53,361 nt of DNA from Maritimibacter harenae (GTDB taxonomy: Bacteria; Pseudomonadota; Alphaproteobacteria; Rhodobacterales; Rhodobacteraceae): positions 309 through 53,669 of the forward strand of contig NZ_WTUX01000013.1 in assembly GCF_009882975.1 (NCBI RefSeq), read 5' to 3'. The notes beneath the pieces are model-generated. The model was not told the DNA's origin, made no database searches, and saw only the letters and a list, made by a program, of their open reading frames with translations. How positions within the stretch are numbered: position 1 is the stretch's first letter; every line of letters starts with the position of its first letter. This document shows positions 1-9,065 of this stretch, one piece after another. A program made the translations under genes and the position numbers.

Positions 1-697
1 CGCCGAAGGGAGAGACCGAACAGAACCTCGGCCTGATGCGGCAGATCGACGAGCAGTTCCTGGAGGCCCCGTTCTTGTATGTCCGTTTCCCGCTCTCGCT
101 TCGAAATGTCGAGGACCTGCTCCACGAACGCGGCGTCGATGTGAGCCACGAAACGGTCCGATATTGGTGGCACAGGTTCGGACCGCTTTTCGCGGCCGAG
201 ATCCGCAAGCGTCGGAGTGAGGGAATGCAGTCCAGTCGCTGGTGGTGGCACCTCGACGAGATGTTTGTGAAAATCAACGGTGAACGCTGTTAGCTATGGC
301 ACGCGGTCGATCATGAAGGCGAGGTGCTCGAAAGCTTTGTGACCAAGACCCGGGACCGGAAGCCGCCATGAAATTCATAAGAAAAGCAATGCGCAAGCAT
401 GAGCGCGCAGATGAGATCGTGACCGACCGATTGCGCTCCTACTGGGCCGCGCTGAACGATCAGGGCGCCACCCATCGGCAGACCTGCGGTCACTGGCTCA
501 ACAACCGGGCAGAAAATTGACACCTGCCGTTCCGACGACGGGAAAGCGCCATGCGCCGGTTCCGGCGCATGCGAAGTTTCCGGAAGTTCGCGTCCGTCCA
601 CGTCTCAGCCTCAGATCATTTCAACCAGGAACGCAGCCTCTCGAGCCGCGGTCCTTTCGCGTCCATACAGTGCTGGCGGGACGCCCGAGCGGCGTAA
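1..697 (+). pseudogene. Decayed IS6-family transposase
   Basis: Relic of a DDE transposase of the IS6/IS26 family. The N-terminal part (36-290) reads well, with the family signature around VRFPLSLRNVEDLLHERG and the first catalytic Asp in WHLDE. The frame is broken by a TAG at 291-293, and more of the core follows in other frames: a VDHEGEVLESFVTKTRD stretch near 300-350, the TDRLRSY segment near 424 with the second Asp, and the NNRAEN segment near 498 with the final Glu. A TGA interrupts that last segment at about 518-520. The recognisable C-terminus (RRRESAMRRFR, FASVHVSASDHFN) ends at a TAA at 695-697. At least two lesions make it non-functional. The 5' end lies outside the window and no terminal inverted repeat could be defined. 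Confidence 0.85.
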
Positions 698-706
698 ATG
701 ATCCGG

Positions 707-1501
707 CTATGTCGTTGCGGGTGCTGTCTGTACGGATTTACGGGCGCAGTAGTCGCGAAGGATTTTCACCGCTTCGGAGTCGGGGTCGAGTACGGCCGGG
801 TCGACACCGATCAGGGTAATGACCGCCTGCGCTTCGTTCTGCCAGTCGAGGACGGGTGCCGCGAGCGCGACGAGACCTGGGATGAAGTCCCCATCGACCG
901 AGGCGTAGCCACGCTGGCGCAGCTTGGCCACGAGGCTGCGCAGGCCAGCGCGGCTTGGCGTCGCGTCGGGCAAGAGGAGGGGGTTGCGCGTGGCTCGGCG
1001 CAGCTCCTGGTCACGGATGCGGCCGATGGCGCCCTCCGGTGCCCAGGCTAGGAACCCGCGCCCTGTCGCAGAATTGAGCAGGGGCAGGGTCGTACCCAGC
1101 CCCATCGACGTGACGGCGGGCGATGCGCCGCGTTCCCAGCGGACGACCGTGGCGCCGTCGTTTCCCCAGACAGACAACAGGACGGTCATACCTGAGAGCG
1201 CTGCGAGGTCGGGCAGATCCTCGGCCGCATGGTTGACGAAGTCGTGCCGGGCCAGCGCGGAGAGGCCAAGATGGATCGCTTCCTTGCCGAGGTCATAGCG
1301 GCCGGAGCGTCCCTCCTGCTTGGCGAGCCCGGCGGCGACGAACGATGCGAGGTAGCGATGGACCTTGCTGCGAGGCATGCCGCAGTCGCGCGCGATGTCG
1401 GACAGCGATTGCGCCCCGTCCGCCCGTGCCATGTGCGCGAGCACGCCAAGCGCCGCATCAAGTGATTTCAGCCCGGGACCCGGGCCTTCGGTCTCAGCCA
1501 T
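707..1501 (-). CDS. IclR-family transcriptional regulator
   Basis: A 264-residue regulator. A winged helix-turn-helix at about residues 10-70 (LKSLDAALGVLAHMA, then SLSDIARDCGMPRSKVHRYL) is followed by an IclR effector-binding domain. I place the start at ATG 1501, which has AAAGG eight bases upstream; the in-frame GTG at 1510 sits too close to that ribosome site. It is divergent from the gentisate-pathway operon starting at 1823, so it is probably the pathway's local regulator responding to salicylate, gentisate or a CoA ester. That role is inferred from position. A homologous but broken IclR effector domain is found at 45161-45590. The gene's 3' end abuts the IS6 relic. Confidence 0.88.
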   Translation of the reverse strand: MAETEGPGPGLKSLDAALGVLAHMARADGAQSLSDIARDCGMPRSKVHRYLASFVAAGLAKQEGRSGRYDLGKEAIHLGLSALARHDFVNHAAEDLPDLAALSGMTVLLSVWGNDGATVVRWERGASPAVTSMGLGTTLPLLNSATGRGFLAWAPEGAIGRIRDQELRRATRNPLLLPDATPSRAGLRSLVAKLRQRGYASVDGDFIPGLVALAAPVLDWQNEAQAVITLIGVDPAVLDPDSEAVKILRDYCARKSVQTAPATT

Positions 1502-1822
1502 CCGCGTCACCTTTCTACCTTTTCAGCATTTCGTTCGTTTTCGCGCCGAACATAGCCGTGTCGCGGGATTTGAAAAGGCGACGGGCCTCATGTCTCTCGT
1601 CGGCGAACTGTACTCACCGTCCAGCCCGTGAAGCTGTTTGCAGCGGAGCGAGCCGGCTCGCCGTAAGTTCATGAACTCCATTCGTTTTTGGATCCGCGTC
1701 CAGCTTCCTGATCTTCTGGTAGACGAGTGGCCGCATAAGTTATTCCGTATTATGATACAAGTTGCACATTATGGAACTTTAGGTTACGCCTCATGAAATG
1801 TCGAGCGACTTGGGGAGAAGCG
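1502..1822. promoter_or_regulatory. Divergent promoter region, IclR / gentisate operon
   Basis: Intergenic stretch of 321 bases. The part next to the operon (about 1740-1790) is clearly AT-richer than its surroundings and contains two direct copies of ATTATG (in TATTATGATAC and CATTATGGAAC), flanked by TTCC and GGAA arms at about 1743 and 1773. This is the likely place for promoters and the IclR operator. No defined -35/-10 pair could be assigned with confidence. A small ATG at 1793 is in frame with the hydroxylase but has no good ribosome site. Confidence 0.4.
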
Positions 1823-2965
1823 ATGAGCGTATTGAAGACAGTTGAAATCCTGGGCGGCGGTCCTGCTGGCCTGTACACCGCGATCCTGCTGCGGCGCCTG
1901 ATGCCTAGTGTTAAGGTCCGGGTGACCGAGCAGAACCCTGAAGGTGCAACATTCGGCTTCGGCGTCGTGTTCTCGGATCAGGCGCTGGAATTCCTGCGTG
2001 CCGACGACCCGGAGACCCATGACCTCGTCACGCCGCACATGGAGCGCTGGCGCAACATGACGCTGAACCTGCCCGGCGACACCGTCACGCTGGCCGGCGT
2101 GGGGTTCACCGCCATCGGACGGCTCGAGCTGATCGAGCTTCTGAAGGACCGGGCCCGGGGCCTGGGCGTCGAGATCCGGTTCAACACTCTGGTCGAGGAC
2201 CTGGATACGCTTGAGGCCGATCTCGTGGTCGGCGCGGATGGCCTGAATTCGCTGGTCCGGCGAAGCTTCGAGGATACGTTCCGCCCCTCGATGGAATTCT
2301 TCGACAACCATTTCGCGTGGTTCGGGGTAGAAGTGCCGTTCGACACCCTTACCCAGACTTTCATCGAGACAGAGCACGGGCCGATGAACGCGCACCATTA
2401 CCGGTTCTCGCCGGAACGTTCGACCTTCATCGTCGAATGCGAGGATGTGACGTTCGAGAAGTGGGGTTTCGCCGAGATGGGCGAGAACGAAAGTGCCAAG
2501 CTGTGCAGTGGCCTTTTCAGCGACGTGCTCAAGGGCGCGCAGCTAATCACGAACAAGTCGATGTGGCGGCAGTTTCCGCGCCTGTGGTGTGAAAGTTGGG
2601 TCGCCGGGCGGTACGTGCTGCTGGGCGACTCCGTGCATACGGCGCACTTCTCGATCGGATCGGGCACGCGGCTCGCGCTCGAGGATGCGATCGCGTTGGT
2701 CAAGTCACTCGAGGAATTCGACGACGTGGACGCAGCGCTCGCCGCCTACCAGGAACGCCGCCAGCCCATCGCGCGCAAGATCGTCAACGCTGCGAACACC
2801 TCGGCCTACTGGTACGAGACGTTCGGCGAGAAGATGCATCTCGATCCGTTGGACTTCGCACATGACTACCTGATGCGCTCGGGCCGGTTGTCCGAGGATC
2901 GGTTGCGTCAGATCGCGCCGGGCTTCGCCGCCCGATACGAGGCCGAGAAGGCCGCCACCGGCTGA
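1823..2965 (+). CDS. FAD-dependent aryl-CoA hydroxylase (salicylyl-CoA 5-hydroxylase-like)
   Basis: A 380-residue single-component flavin monooxygenase of the PHBH fold. The dinucleotide-binding GGGPAGLY motif starts at residue 11, the second FAD motif VGADGLNSLVR lies in the middle, and the GD motif (LLGDSVHTAHFSIGSG) begins near residue 266. It resembles the N-terminal half of anthraniloyl-CoA/2-aminobenzoyl-CoA monooxygenases and the salicylyl-CoA 5-hydroxylase SdgC. It is followed by an aryl-CoA ligase and a complete gentisate pathway, so hydroxylation of salicylyl-CoA to gentisyl-CoA is the most economical role. The start at 1823 has GGGGAGAAG directly upstream, which beats the ATG at 1793. 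The substrate is inferred from context; a close relative acting on 2-aminobenzoyl-CoA cannot be excluded. Confidence 0.8.
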   Translation: MSVLKTVEILGGGPAGLYTAILLRRLMPSVKVRVTEQNPEGATFGFGVVFSDQALEFLRADDPETHDLVTPHMERWRNMTLNLPGDTVTLAGVGFTAIGRLELIELLKDRARGLGVEIRFNTLVEDLDTLEADLVVGADGLNSLVRRSFEDTFRPSMEFFDNHFAWFGVEVPFDTLTQTFIETEHGPMNAHHYRFSPERSTFIVECEDVTFEKWGFAEMGENESAKLCSGLFSDVLKGAQLITNKSMWRQFPRLWCESWVAGRYVLLGDSVHTAHFSIGSGTRLALEDAIALVKSLEEFDDVDAALAAYQERRQPIARKIVNAANTSAYWYETFGEKMHLDPLDFAHDYLMRSGRLSEDRLRQIAPGFAARYEAEKAATG

Positions 2966-3027
2966 GAGGCCGGTATCCGTCGCATCCGGGGTGAGCGGGC
3001 GCGGCGTATTTCAAATGGGAGGACAGG

Positions 3028-4659
3028 ATGTCGGGAACGACAGACGCGCAGACTACTTCCATCGCTGACCCGGTCGCACAGGATGTGCCCGGCGCGTTGG
3101 AAATCGGCTTCGACAAAGCAGATCATCCGAACTGTTCGGATATCCTGTGGCAGAACCTCGACCGCAACCCCGACGCCATCGCGGTGAGCGGGCCGGCGGG
3201 AGACATGACATATCGCGACCTGGTCGCCGAAGCGTCGCGCTGGGGCAATGCCTTCGTCGGTGCTGGGCTGGAACGAGGCGAGCGGATCGCCTTCTTCCTC
3301 GACGACACGCCGGTGTTCCCGGCCGCCTTCTACGGCGCCGTGCGCGCGGGGCTTGTGCCGGTGCTCCTGAACACGCAGACGCGTGCGGATGTGCTGAACT
3401 ATTTCCTCAGGGACAGCGGAGCGCGTGTCGCGTTGGTCGATGCCGCGCTTGCCGACATGTTCAGTGGCGACACAATCAAGGATACCGTGCTCGCCACCAC
3501 CATCGTTGCGAACGGCTCGCCGGCCGAAGCCGGGCGCACGGCGGCAGATGCGTTTCTCGAAGGGCAATCGACGACGCTGGACGTAGCCGATACCGGTCCC
3601 GACGACATGGCCTTCTGGATGTATTCCTCGGGTTCTACGGGTCGGCCCAAGGGGATCGTCCATCTCCACCACGACGTGGCCTATATCGAGGCGAGTTTTG
3701 CCAGGAGGGTGCTCAAGCTGGCCACTGACGACATCTGTTATTCCGTGCCCAAGGCCTACTTCGCCTATGGCTTCGGAAACTCGTTGGTGTTTCCCTTCTC
3801 GATCGGGGCGACCTCGCTGCTCGTCCCCGGTCAGCCGCGACCTGACGTGGTGCTGGACGCGATCGAGGCCTACAAACCCACGGTGCTTTACGGCCTGCCA
3901 ACGCTTTACACGGCGCTCGCCAACGCGCCGGACGTGAAGGCGCGTGACTTGTCGTCGATCCGGCAGTCGATGTCGGCGGCCGAAACCTTGTCTGCCGACA
4001 TCTACAGCGCGTGGCAGGCGCTCGTGGGGCATGGCCCGACCGAAGGGCTCGGTTCGACCGAGATGCTGCACGTCTACCTGTCCAACACGCTTGACGATCA
4101 CCGGCTGGGTTCGGCCGGGGCGCGGGTGCCGGGGTACGAAATCCGGCTCGAGACCGCGGATGGCGGCACTGTACAGCCCGGTGAAGAGGGTGTGATGCTT
4201 GTGCGGGGCCACTCCTCGGCGCCGACCTATTGGAACCGGCCGGACAAGACCGCCGACACGATGCGGGGCGATTGGATCTATACCGGCGACCGGTTCATCG
4301 AGAAGGACGGGTTCTACTATTTCCAGGGCCGTGCAGACGACCTCGTGAAGGTGTCGGGCCAGTGGGTATGGCCGCTCGAGGTCGAGCGCTGCATGAACGA
4401 GCACCCCGACGTTTACGAATGCGCGGTGTTAGCTGTGCAGCAGGAAGACAGGCGCACGGTGTTGCGCGCCGTTGTGGCTCTGCGCGACGGGGTCGAGGCC
4501 GGCGAGGCGGAGACGAAGGTTCTGCGCGATCACGTCAAGTCCGTGCTCACACCCTACAAGTCCCCGCGTCTGATCGAATTCGTCGAGGAGCTGCCCAAGA
4601 CCGGGACCGGCAAGATCGACCGGCAGGCGCTGATGGGCACACCGACGACTGCTGACTGA
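3028..4659 (+). CDS. Aryl-CoA ligase, benzoate/salicylate type (AMP-forming)
   Basis: A 543-residue ANL-superfamily acyl-adenylating enzyme that activates an aromatic acid with ATP and CoA. The P-loop-like A3 motif YSSGSTGRPKG starts at about residue 199, the GSTE motif (A5) is near 345, the YTGD motif (A7) near 418, and the C-terminal A10 lysine is in TGTGKIDRQAL near residue 529. Length and motifs fit benzoate-CoA ligase relatives. A good ribosome site (GGGAGGACAGG) precedes the ATG. It follows the hydroxylase by 62 bases and should supply its CoA-thioester substrate, probably salicylyl-CoA. Confidence 0.88.
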   Translation: MSGTTDAQTTSIADPVAQDVPGALEIGFDKADHPNCSDILWQNLDRNPDAIAVSGPAGDMTYRDLVAEASRWGNAFVGAGLERGERIAFFLDDTPVFPAAFYGAVRAGLVPVLLNTQTRADVLNYFLRDSGARVALVDAALADMFSGDTIKDTVLATTIVANGSPAEAGRTAADAFLEGQSTTLDVADTGPDDMAFWMYSSGSTGRPKGIVHLHHDVAYIEASFARRVLKLATDDICYSVPKAYFAYGFGNSLVFPFSIGATSLLVPGQPRPDVVLDAIEAYKPTVLYGLPTLYTALANAPDVKARDLSSIRQSMSAAETLSADIYSAWQALVGHGPTEGLGSTEMLHVYLSNTLDDHRLGSAGARVPGYEIRLETADGGTVQPGEEGVMLVRGHSSAPTYWNRPDKTADTMRGDWIYTGDRFIEKDGFYYFQGRADDLVKVSGQWVWPLEVERCMNEHPDVYECAVLAVQQEDRRTVLRAVVALRDGVEAGEAETKVLRDHVKSVLTPYKSPRLIEFVEELPKTGTGKIDRQALMGTPTTAD

Positions 4660-4686
4660 CACAAGTCACCAAAGGGAGGAAACGCG

Positions 4687-5664
4687 ATGAAACTCATAAA
4701 CCGAAATCTGTTCTCGACGCTGGCTGCCGTGGCTATGGTCACGAGCGGCGGTGCTGCGATGGCGCAGGTGTCGTCCTTTTCGACGCCCCCGCAGGGCTCC
4801 GTGTGGAATACCATGGCCAGCGTCATCTCTGGCGAGGCCCGCGAAAGCACCGACATGCGCCTTGTAGTGCAGCCCTACGGCGGCAACGCGCAGATGATGC
4901 AGGCCGTCAACGACCAGCTTGCAGAGTTCTCGCTCAATGATGTGAACGACGTCATCACTGCCGTTTCCGGCACGGGCGAGTACGACATGACGATGCCGAA
5001 CCTGCGCGTCGTGGCTCGTATTAACCCATTCCCAGTGGGACTGTACGTCAAGGAAGACAGCGGCATGACCGCAGTGTCCGACCTCGCGGGCAAGAGCGTG
5101 CCCTCGGGATGGGATGCGTTTCCGATCGCACGCTCGCACATCTCGGCGATCCTCGCCGCAGGTGGGCTGAGCTGGGACGACGTCGACCAGGTGCCGGTAC
5201 CGGAGCTGATCCGGGGCTCGGACGATATGGCGTCTGGCCGGGTCGACAGCGCGTTCTTCGCGGTCGGCGGCCCCAAGGTCGCAGAGGTCGACGCTTCGGT
5301 GGGAGGCGTGCGCTTTCTCACGGTCGAGGCGAACGACGAAACGCTCGCGAAGATCCAGGACGTGCGGCCTGCATTCTACTTCTCCGAGGTCGAGCCGGCG
5401 CCGGTGCGCGTTGGTGTGAAGGAGCCGATGGCCTTCGTCACCTGGGATAACGTGTTGGTCGCCGGCACCCACGTCCCGGATGAGCAGGTAGCCCAGCTGA
5501 TGGAAGTGATCTTCGATCAACGGGAAGCTATCGCCGGAGCCTATCCGCCGCTCGGCGCGCTCAATCTCGAGACGGCATACAGGGAATATCCGGGCGTCGA
5601 ATATCACCCCGGCGCGGTCGCCTTCTTCGAAAAGCGCGGTGTCGACATGGCTCCCGCCCAGTAA
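4687..5664 (+). CDS. TAXI-family TRAP transporter solute-binding protein
   Basis: A 325-residue periplasmic binding protein. A Sec signal peptide ends at about residue 27 (hydrophobic LFSTLAAVAMVTSGG, then AMAQ). The mature part has the TAXI pattern of a binding cleft: early GSVWNTMASVISG, then DMASGRVDSAFFAVGGP. The fused TRAP permease directly follows, as is usual for TAXI systems. Lying between the aryl-CoA ligase and the ring-cleavage genes, it most likely captures the aromatic acid (salicylate or a relative) in the periplasm. Ribosome site GGGAGGAAA precedes the start. Confidence 0.88.
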   Translation: MKLINRNLFSTLAAVAMVTSGGAAMAQVSSFSTPPQGSVWNTMASVISGEARESTDMRLVVQPYGGNAQMMQAVNDQLAEFSLNDVNDVITAVSGTGEYDMTMPNLRVVARINPFPVGLYVKEDSGMTAVSDLAGKSVPSGWDAFPIARSHISAILAAGGLSWDDVDQVPVPELIRGSDDMASGRVDSAFFAVGGPKVAEVDASVGGVRFLTVEANDETLAKIQDVRPAFYFSEVEPAPVRVGVKEPMAFVTWDNVLVAGTHVPDEQVAQLMEVIFDQREAIAGAYPPLGALNLETAYREYPGVEYHPGAVAFFEKRGVDMAPAQ

Positions 5665-5671
5665 CCCGAGA

Positions 5672-5697
5672 ACGGGCGGGCCCCCGGGCCCGTCCGT
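5672..5697 (+). promoter_or_regulatory. Stable hairpin between TRAP binding protein and permease
   Basis: A 12-base inverted repeat (ACGGGCGGGCCC, loop CC, GGGCCCGTCCGT) with one G-T pair lies just after the binding-protein stop codon and ends 15 bases before the permease GTG. There is no T-run, so it is not a classical terminator. In transport operons such hairpins usually protect the binding-protein mRNA and lower permease expression; that role is inferred. Confidence 0.6.
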
Positions 5698-5712
5698 CCG
5701 AAAGGAACCGAC

Positions 5713-7659
5713 GTGCGCGAGAACACAGATATCGGAAACGATGCCCCCCGGCCCGGGCCGGTCGTCGGCGCGCTGGCTGGACTGCTGACGCTCGTGGCGG
5801 TGGGGCAGGCGGCCGACATCCCGTCGCGTCTGGGCTATTCCTATTACACCGAGCAGTTTCTCGCGCTCGTGCTGGGGCTGAGCCTCGCGCTCGTGTTCCT
5901 GATGCCCTGGCGCGCCAAGCATGCTGGGGGAGAGCGGTGCTCGCCCGGTCCGCTCGACTGGGTCCTGTCAGTCTTGGGCTTGGGTCTGTCGCTCTATGTC
6001 ACCATGGCCTATCCCGGTCTTGTCGGCCGGGCCATGTCGCTGCCGTGGGACGCGCTCATCATCGGGATCGCGCTTTTCGTTCTGGTCCTCGAAGGCCTGC
6101 GCCGCACGGTTGGCTGGACGCTGGTGATCGTCGTGCTGGCGATCGTCGGCTACGGGCTGATCGGGCATCTCGTCCCCGGGGCGCTTCAGACCCGCGAGGT
6201 CGCGCCGCCGCGCTTGGCGGTCTATCTCGGCTTCGATCCAAACGGGCTACTCGGTCTGACGCTGGGTGTCGCGGCCACCGTGGTCGTCGCTTTCGTCTTT
6301 TTCGGCCAACTCCTGCTGCGCTCAGGCGGGGCGGACTTCTTCAATGATATCGCCATGGCCTCGATGGGCCACCGGCGCGGAGGCGCGGCCAAGATCTCGA
6401 TCGTCGCCTCGGGCCTCTTCGGGTCGATCTCGGGCGTCGTGGTGTCGAACATTGTGGCGACCGGCGTGGTCACGATCCGGCTCATGGTTCAGTCGGGGTT
6501 CCGGCGATCGACGGCGGGCGCCGTCGAGGCGACCGCGTCGACCGGGGGGCAGATCGCGCCCCCGGTGATGGGAGCGGTCGCCTTCCTGATGGCGGATATC
6601 CTGCAGAGGCCCTACACCGAGATCGTCGTCGCGGCGATCGTGCCGGCGCTGCTGTACTACGTGGCGCTCTTCGTGCAGGCTGATCTTCAGGCCGCCAAGC
6701 AGGAGATCAAGCCGCTCGATACCGCCGACATGCCCGCGGTGGGCAGAGTGATTAAGAAGGGCTGGGTCTTCATCCTTCCCTTCGCGGCGATCATCCTCGC
6801 GCTCTTCTCGTTCAACCAGCGGGCCGAGACAGCCGCTCTCTGGGGCAGCCTCGGCGCGATCGTGATCGGGCTGGTGGTCGGCTACGGCAAGACGCGCATG
6901 AGCTTCCGTGACCTCTGGGGCGCCGCCGTCGAGACCGGGCGCTCGATCACGGAGATCATCATGATCTCGGCCGCTGCGGGGTTCATCATCGGGGTGCTAA
7001 ACGTGACCGGCCTCGGCTTTGCCGCGACCTTCGCGCTCGTGGACCTCGGGCAGGGGAGCCTATTCCTCCTGCTTTTCATCTCGGCGCTGGTGTGCCTCGT
7101 GCTGGGCATGGGCATGCCAACGGTGGGCGTTTATCTCCTGCTCGCCGTGCTTATCGCGCCGTCGCTGGTGGAAACCGGGGTCGAGCCGATCGCCGCGCAC
7201 CTGTTCATCTTCTATCTCGGCATGATGTCGATGGTGACGCCTCCGATCGGCATCGGCGCCTTCTTCGCGGCGACCATCGCCAACGCGCCGCCCATGAAGA
7301 CGGCGTGGGAGGCGATGCGCTTCGGATGGACCGCCTACATCGTCCCGTTCCTGTTCGTTTTCTCGCCCGCACTGCTGCTGATCGGCGATCCGCTCGAGAT
7401 CGTGCTGGCCGTCGGCTCGGCCGTGCTCGGGGTCTATGCCATCTCGGCGGCGTTCGTCGGCTGGATGCGCGGCGTGGTCGGGCTCGCGGCCCGCATCGCC
7501 ATCGGGCTGGCCGGCGTGCTCCTGATCGTGCCTCCGGGCGTTGGCGGACTGGCCACCCTTTGGCTAAACGGCGCGGGGCTCATACTGCTCTTCGCGATGT
7601 GGCTTCTGGCGGCCTCGGGGCGACCGGCCCGGGCCGGCGCGCAAATGACCGATACCTGA
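5713..7659 (+). CDS. TRAP transporter fused permease (4TM/12TM)
   Basis: A 648-residue integral membrane protein in which the small (DctQ-like) and large (DctM-like) TRAP subunits are fused, the arrangement typical of TAXI-TRAP systems. The N-terminal third has about four to five hydrophobic segments. The remainder carries DctM-type features such as the GSISGVVVSN segment and the EATASTGGQIAPPVMG loop, and later LGMGMPTVGVYLL and MMSMVTPPIGIGAFF. It should use an ion gradient to import the solute bound by the upstream TAXI protein. The start is GTG 5713 with AAAGGAAC upstream. It is followed 17 bases later by the fumarylpyruvate hydrolase gene. Confidence 0.9.
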   Translation: MRENTDIGNDAPRPGPVVGALAGLLTLVAVGQAADIPSRLGYSYYTEQFLALVLGLSLALVFLMPWRAKHAGGERCSPGPLDWVLSVLGLGLSLYVTMAYPGLVGRAMSLPWDALIIGIALFVLVLEGLRRTVGWTLVIVVLAIVGYGLIGHLVPGALQTREVAPPRLAVYLGFDPNGLLGLTLGVAATVVVAFVFFGQLLLRSGGADFFNDIAMASMGHRRGGAAKISIVASGLFGSISGVVVSNIVATGVVTIRLMVQSGFRRSTAGAVEATASTGGQIAPPVMGAVAFLMADILQRPYTEIVVAAIVPALLYYVALFVQADLQAAKQEIKPLDTADMPAVGRVIKKGWVFILPFAAIILALFSFNQRAETAALWGSLGAIVIGLVVGYGKTRMSFRDLWGAAVETGRSITEIIMISAAAGFIIGVLNVTGLGFAATFALVDLGQGSLFLLLFISALVCLVLGMGMPTVGVYLLLAVLIAPSLVETGVEPIAAHLFIFYLGMMSMVTPPIGIGAFFAATIANAPPMKTAWEAMRFGWTAYIVPFLFVFSPALLLIGDPLEIVLAVGSAVLGVYAISAAFVGWMRGVVGLAARIAIGLAGVLLIVPPGVGGLATLWLNGAGLILLFAMWLLAASGRPARAGAQMTDT

Positions 7660-7676
7660 CAATCGAAGGATAAGAC

Positions 7677-8372
7677 ATGACTTACGTAATCGACCCTCCC
7701 GCACAGGCCAGCGTGGCCGTCAACGGCTCCGACGACCGCTTTCCGGTGCGCCGGATCTTCTGTGTCGGCCGCAACTATGCCGCCCATGCGCGCGAGATGG
7801 GCAAGGATCCCGACCGTGACTTGCCGTTCTTCTTCACCAAGCCGGCCGATGCCGTGCTGGATGACGCGCAGACCATGCCATATCCGCCCGAGACCGAGAA
7901 CCTGCATTATGAGGCCGAGCTGATCGTGGCCATCGGCAAGGCGGGTGCGAATATCTCCGAGGATGACGCGCTGGACCATGTCTGGGGTTACGCGATCGGC
8001 AACGACCTGACGCGCCGCGACCTGCAGCTTCAGGCCCGCGAACAGGGACGTCCATGGGACTGGGGCAAGGCCTTCGACAACTCGGCCGTGATCGGTCCGC
8101 TCCATTCGGTCGACAAGGTTGGCCACCTGGAGCGCGGCGCGATCCGCCTCACGGTCAATGGGGAGACGAAGCAGGACAGCGACCTGGCCGCCCTGATCTG
8201 GAAGGTGCCGGAAGTCATCTCGATCCTGTCCCATTCCATTGCGCTCGCCCCCGGCGACCTCATCATGACCGGCACGCCCGAAGGCGTGGGCCCGCTTGTC
8301 GAAGGGGACGTCTGCAGGGTCGAGATCGAAGGCCTGGGTGCCATCGAGACCAAAATCGGGCCGAAAGTCTGA
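7677..8372 (+). CDS. nagK: Fumarylpyruvate hydrolase (FAH family, NagK-like)
   Basis: A 231-residue FAH-fold hydrolase that would split fumarylpyruvate into fumarate and pyruvate, the last step of gentisate breakdown. The metal-binding E-x-E pair is at residues 79 and 81 (HYEAELIVAIG) and the third ligand Asp110 is in GYAIGNDLTRRDLQ. The C-terminal MTGTPEGVGPL loop is the family signature. Short length and the RNYAAHAREMG motif are typical of NagK and other acylpyruvases rather than of true fumarylacetoacetases. Neighbouring maleylpyruvate isomerase and gentisate dioxygenase make the assignment strong. Confidence 0.9.
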   Translation: MTYVIDPPAQASVAVNGSDDRFPVRRIFCVGRNYAAHAREMGKDPDRDLPFFFTKPADAVLDDAQTMPYPPETENLHYEAELIVAIGKAGANISEDDALDHVWGYAIGNDLTRRDLQLQAREQGRPWDWGKAFDNSAVIGPLHSVDKVGHLERGAIRLTVNGETKQDSDLAALIWKVPEVISILSHSIALAPGDLIMTGTPEGVGPLVEGDVCRVEIEGLGAIETKIGPKV

Positions 8373-8390
8373 AATGGAGCGGTGAAAGAG

Positions 8391-9065
8391 ATGGACCTGA
8401 AGCTGCACAACTTCTTTCGCTCGTCGACGTCGACCCGCGTAAGGGCGGCGCTGAACATCAAGGGACTGCCCTTCGAATACGTCCCCTACGTCCTTCGGGA
8501 CGGCGAAACCCGTACGCCGGAGTATCTCGGCCGCAACCGGCAGGGGCTGGTGCCGACGCTCGAACGGGGCGACGGCGTGAACCTTACGCAATCGCTTGCG
8601 ATCATCGAGTGGCTGGAAGAGGTGCGGCCGGAGCCCGCGCTCCTGCCCAAAGACATCGATGACCGGGCCTGGGTCCGGTCGCTTGCCTACATGGTCGCCT
8701 GCGAAATCCACCCGCTGAATAACCTGCGTGTCCTATTCCGTCTGCGCGACCAGTTCGGGGCCGACGAGGAGGCGCAGAAGAAATGGTTCACCCACTGGGT
8801 GATCTTGACCTTCGACGCATTCGAGGCAGAGCTCGTGGGAGCTGGGCAGTCCGGCACATGCTGCCTCGGCGATACTCCGACGCTGGCCGACATCTGCCTT
8901 TACGCGCAGGTCTGGAACAACAAGCGGTTCGGTATCCCGGTGGAGACCTGGCCGGCTATCGAACGGATCTTCAAGCATCTGGACGCGATCCCCGCGTTCG
9001 CGGATGCCGCGCCGCCCAAGCAGCCGGACGCGGCCCAAGCACAACCCGACAGGAGGGTCACATGA
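8391..9065 (+). CDS. nagL: Maleylpyruvate isomerase, glutathione-dependent (zeta-GST type)
   Basis: A 224-residue glutathione-S-transferase-fold enzyme that converts maleylpyruvate to fumarylpyruvate. The N-terminal thioredoxin-like domain starts with LHNFFRSSTSTRVR, whose serines bind and activate glutathione, and contains the QGLVPTLE and TQSLAIIEWLEE motifs of zeta GSTs. The all-helical C-terminal domain holds GDTPTLADICLYAQ. I prefer ATG 8391; an in-frame GTG at 8382 with GGAG upstream is possible. Its stop overlaps the ATG of gentisate dioxygenase by four bases, implying translational coupling. Confidence 0.9.
   Translation: MDLKLHNFFRSSTSTRVRAALNIKGLPFEYVPYVLRDGETRTPEYLGRNRQGLVPTLERGDGVNLTQSLAIIEWLEEVRPEPALLPKDIDDRAWVRSLAYMVACEIHPLNNLRVLFRLRDQFGADEEAQKKWFTHWVILTFDAFEAELVGAGQSGTCCLGDTPTLADICLYAQVWNNKRFGIPVETWPAIERIFKHLDAIPAFADAAPPKQPDAAQAQPDRRVT

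Noticed and set aside
2908-4404. A 498-codon frame antisense to the aryl-CoA ligase
   Set aside because: Arg/His/Gly-rich composition typical of antisense shadows in GC-rich genes; the ligase on the other strand is unmistakable.
4666-5922. A 418-codon frame antisense to the TAXI binding protein
   Set aside because: Low-complexity shadow with no domain pattern, spanning two real genes.
8783-9061. N-terminal extension of the gentisate dioxygenase frame
   Set aside because: It lies inside the maleylpyruvate isomerase gene in another frame; the ATGA overlap at 9062 gives the family's normal N-terminus.
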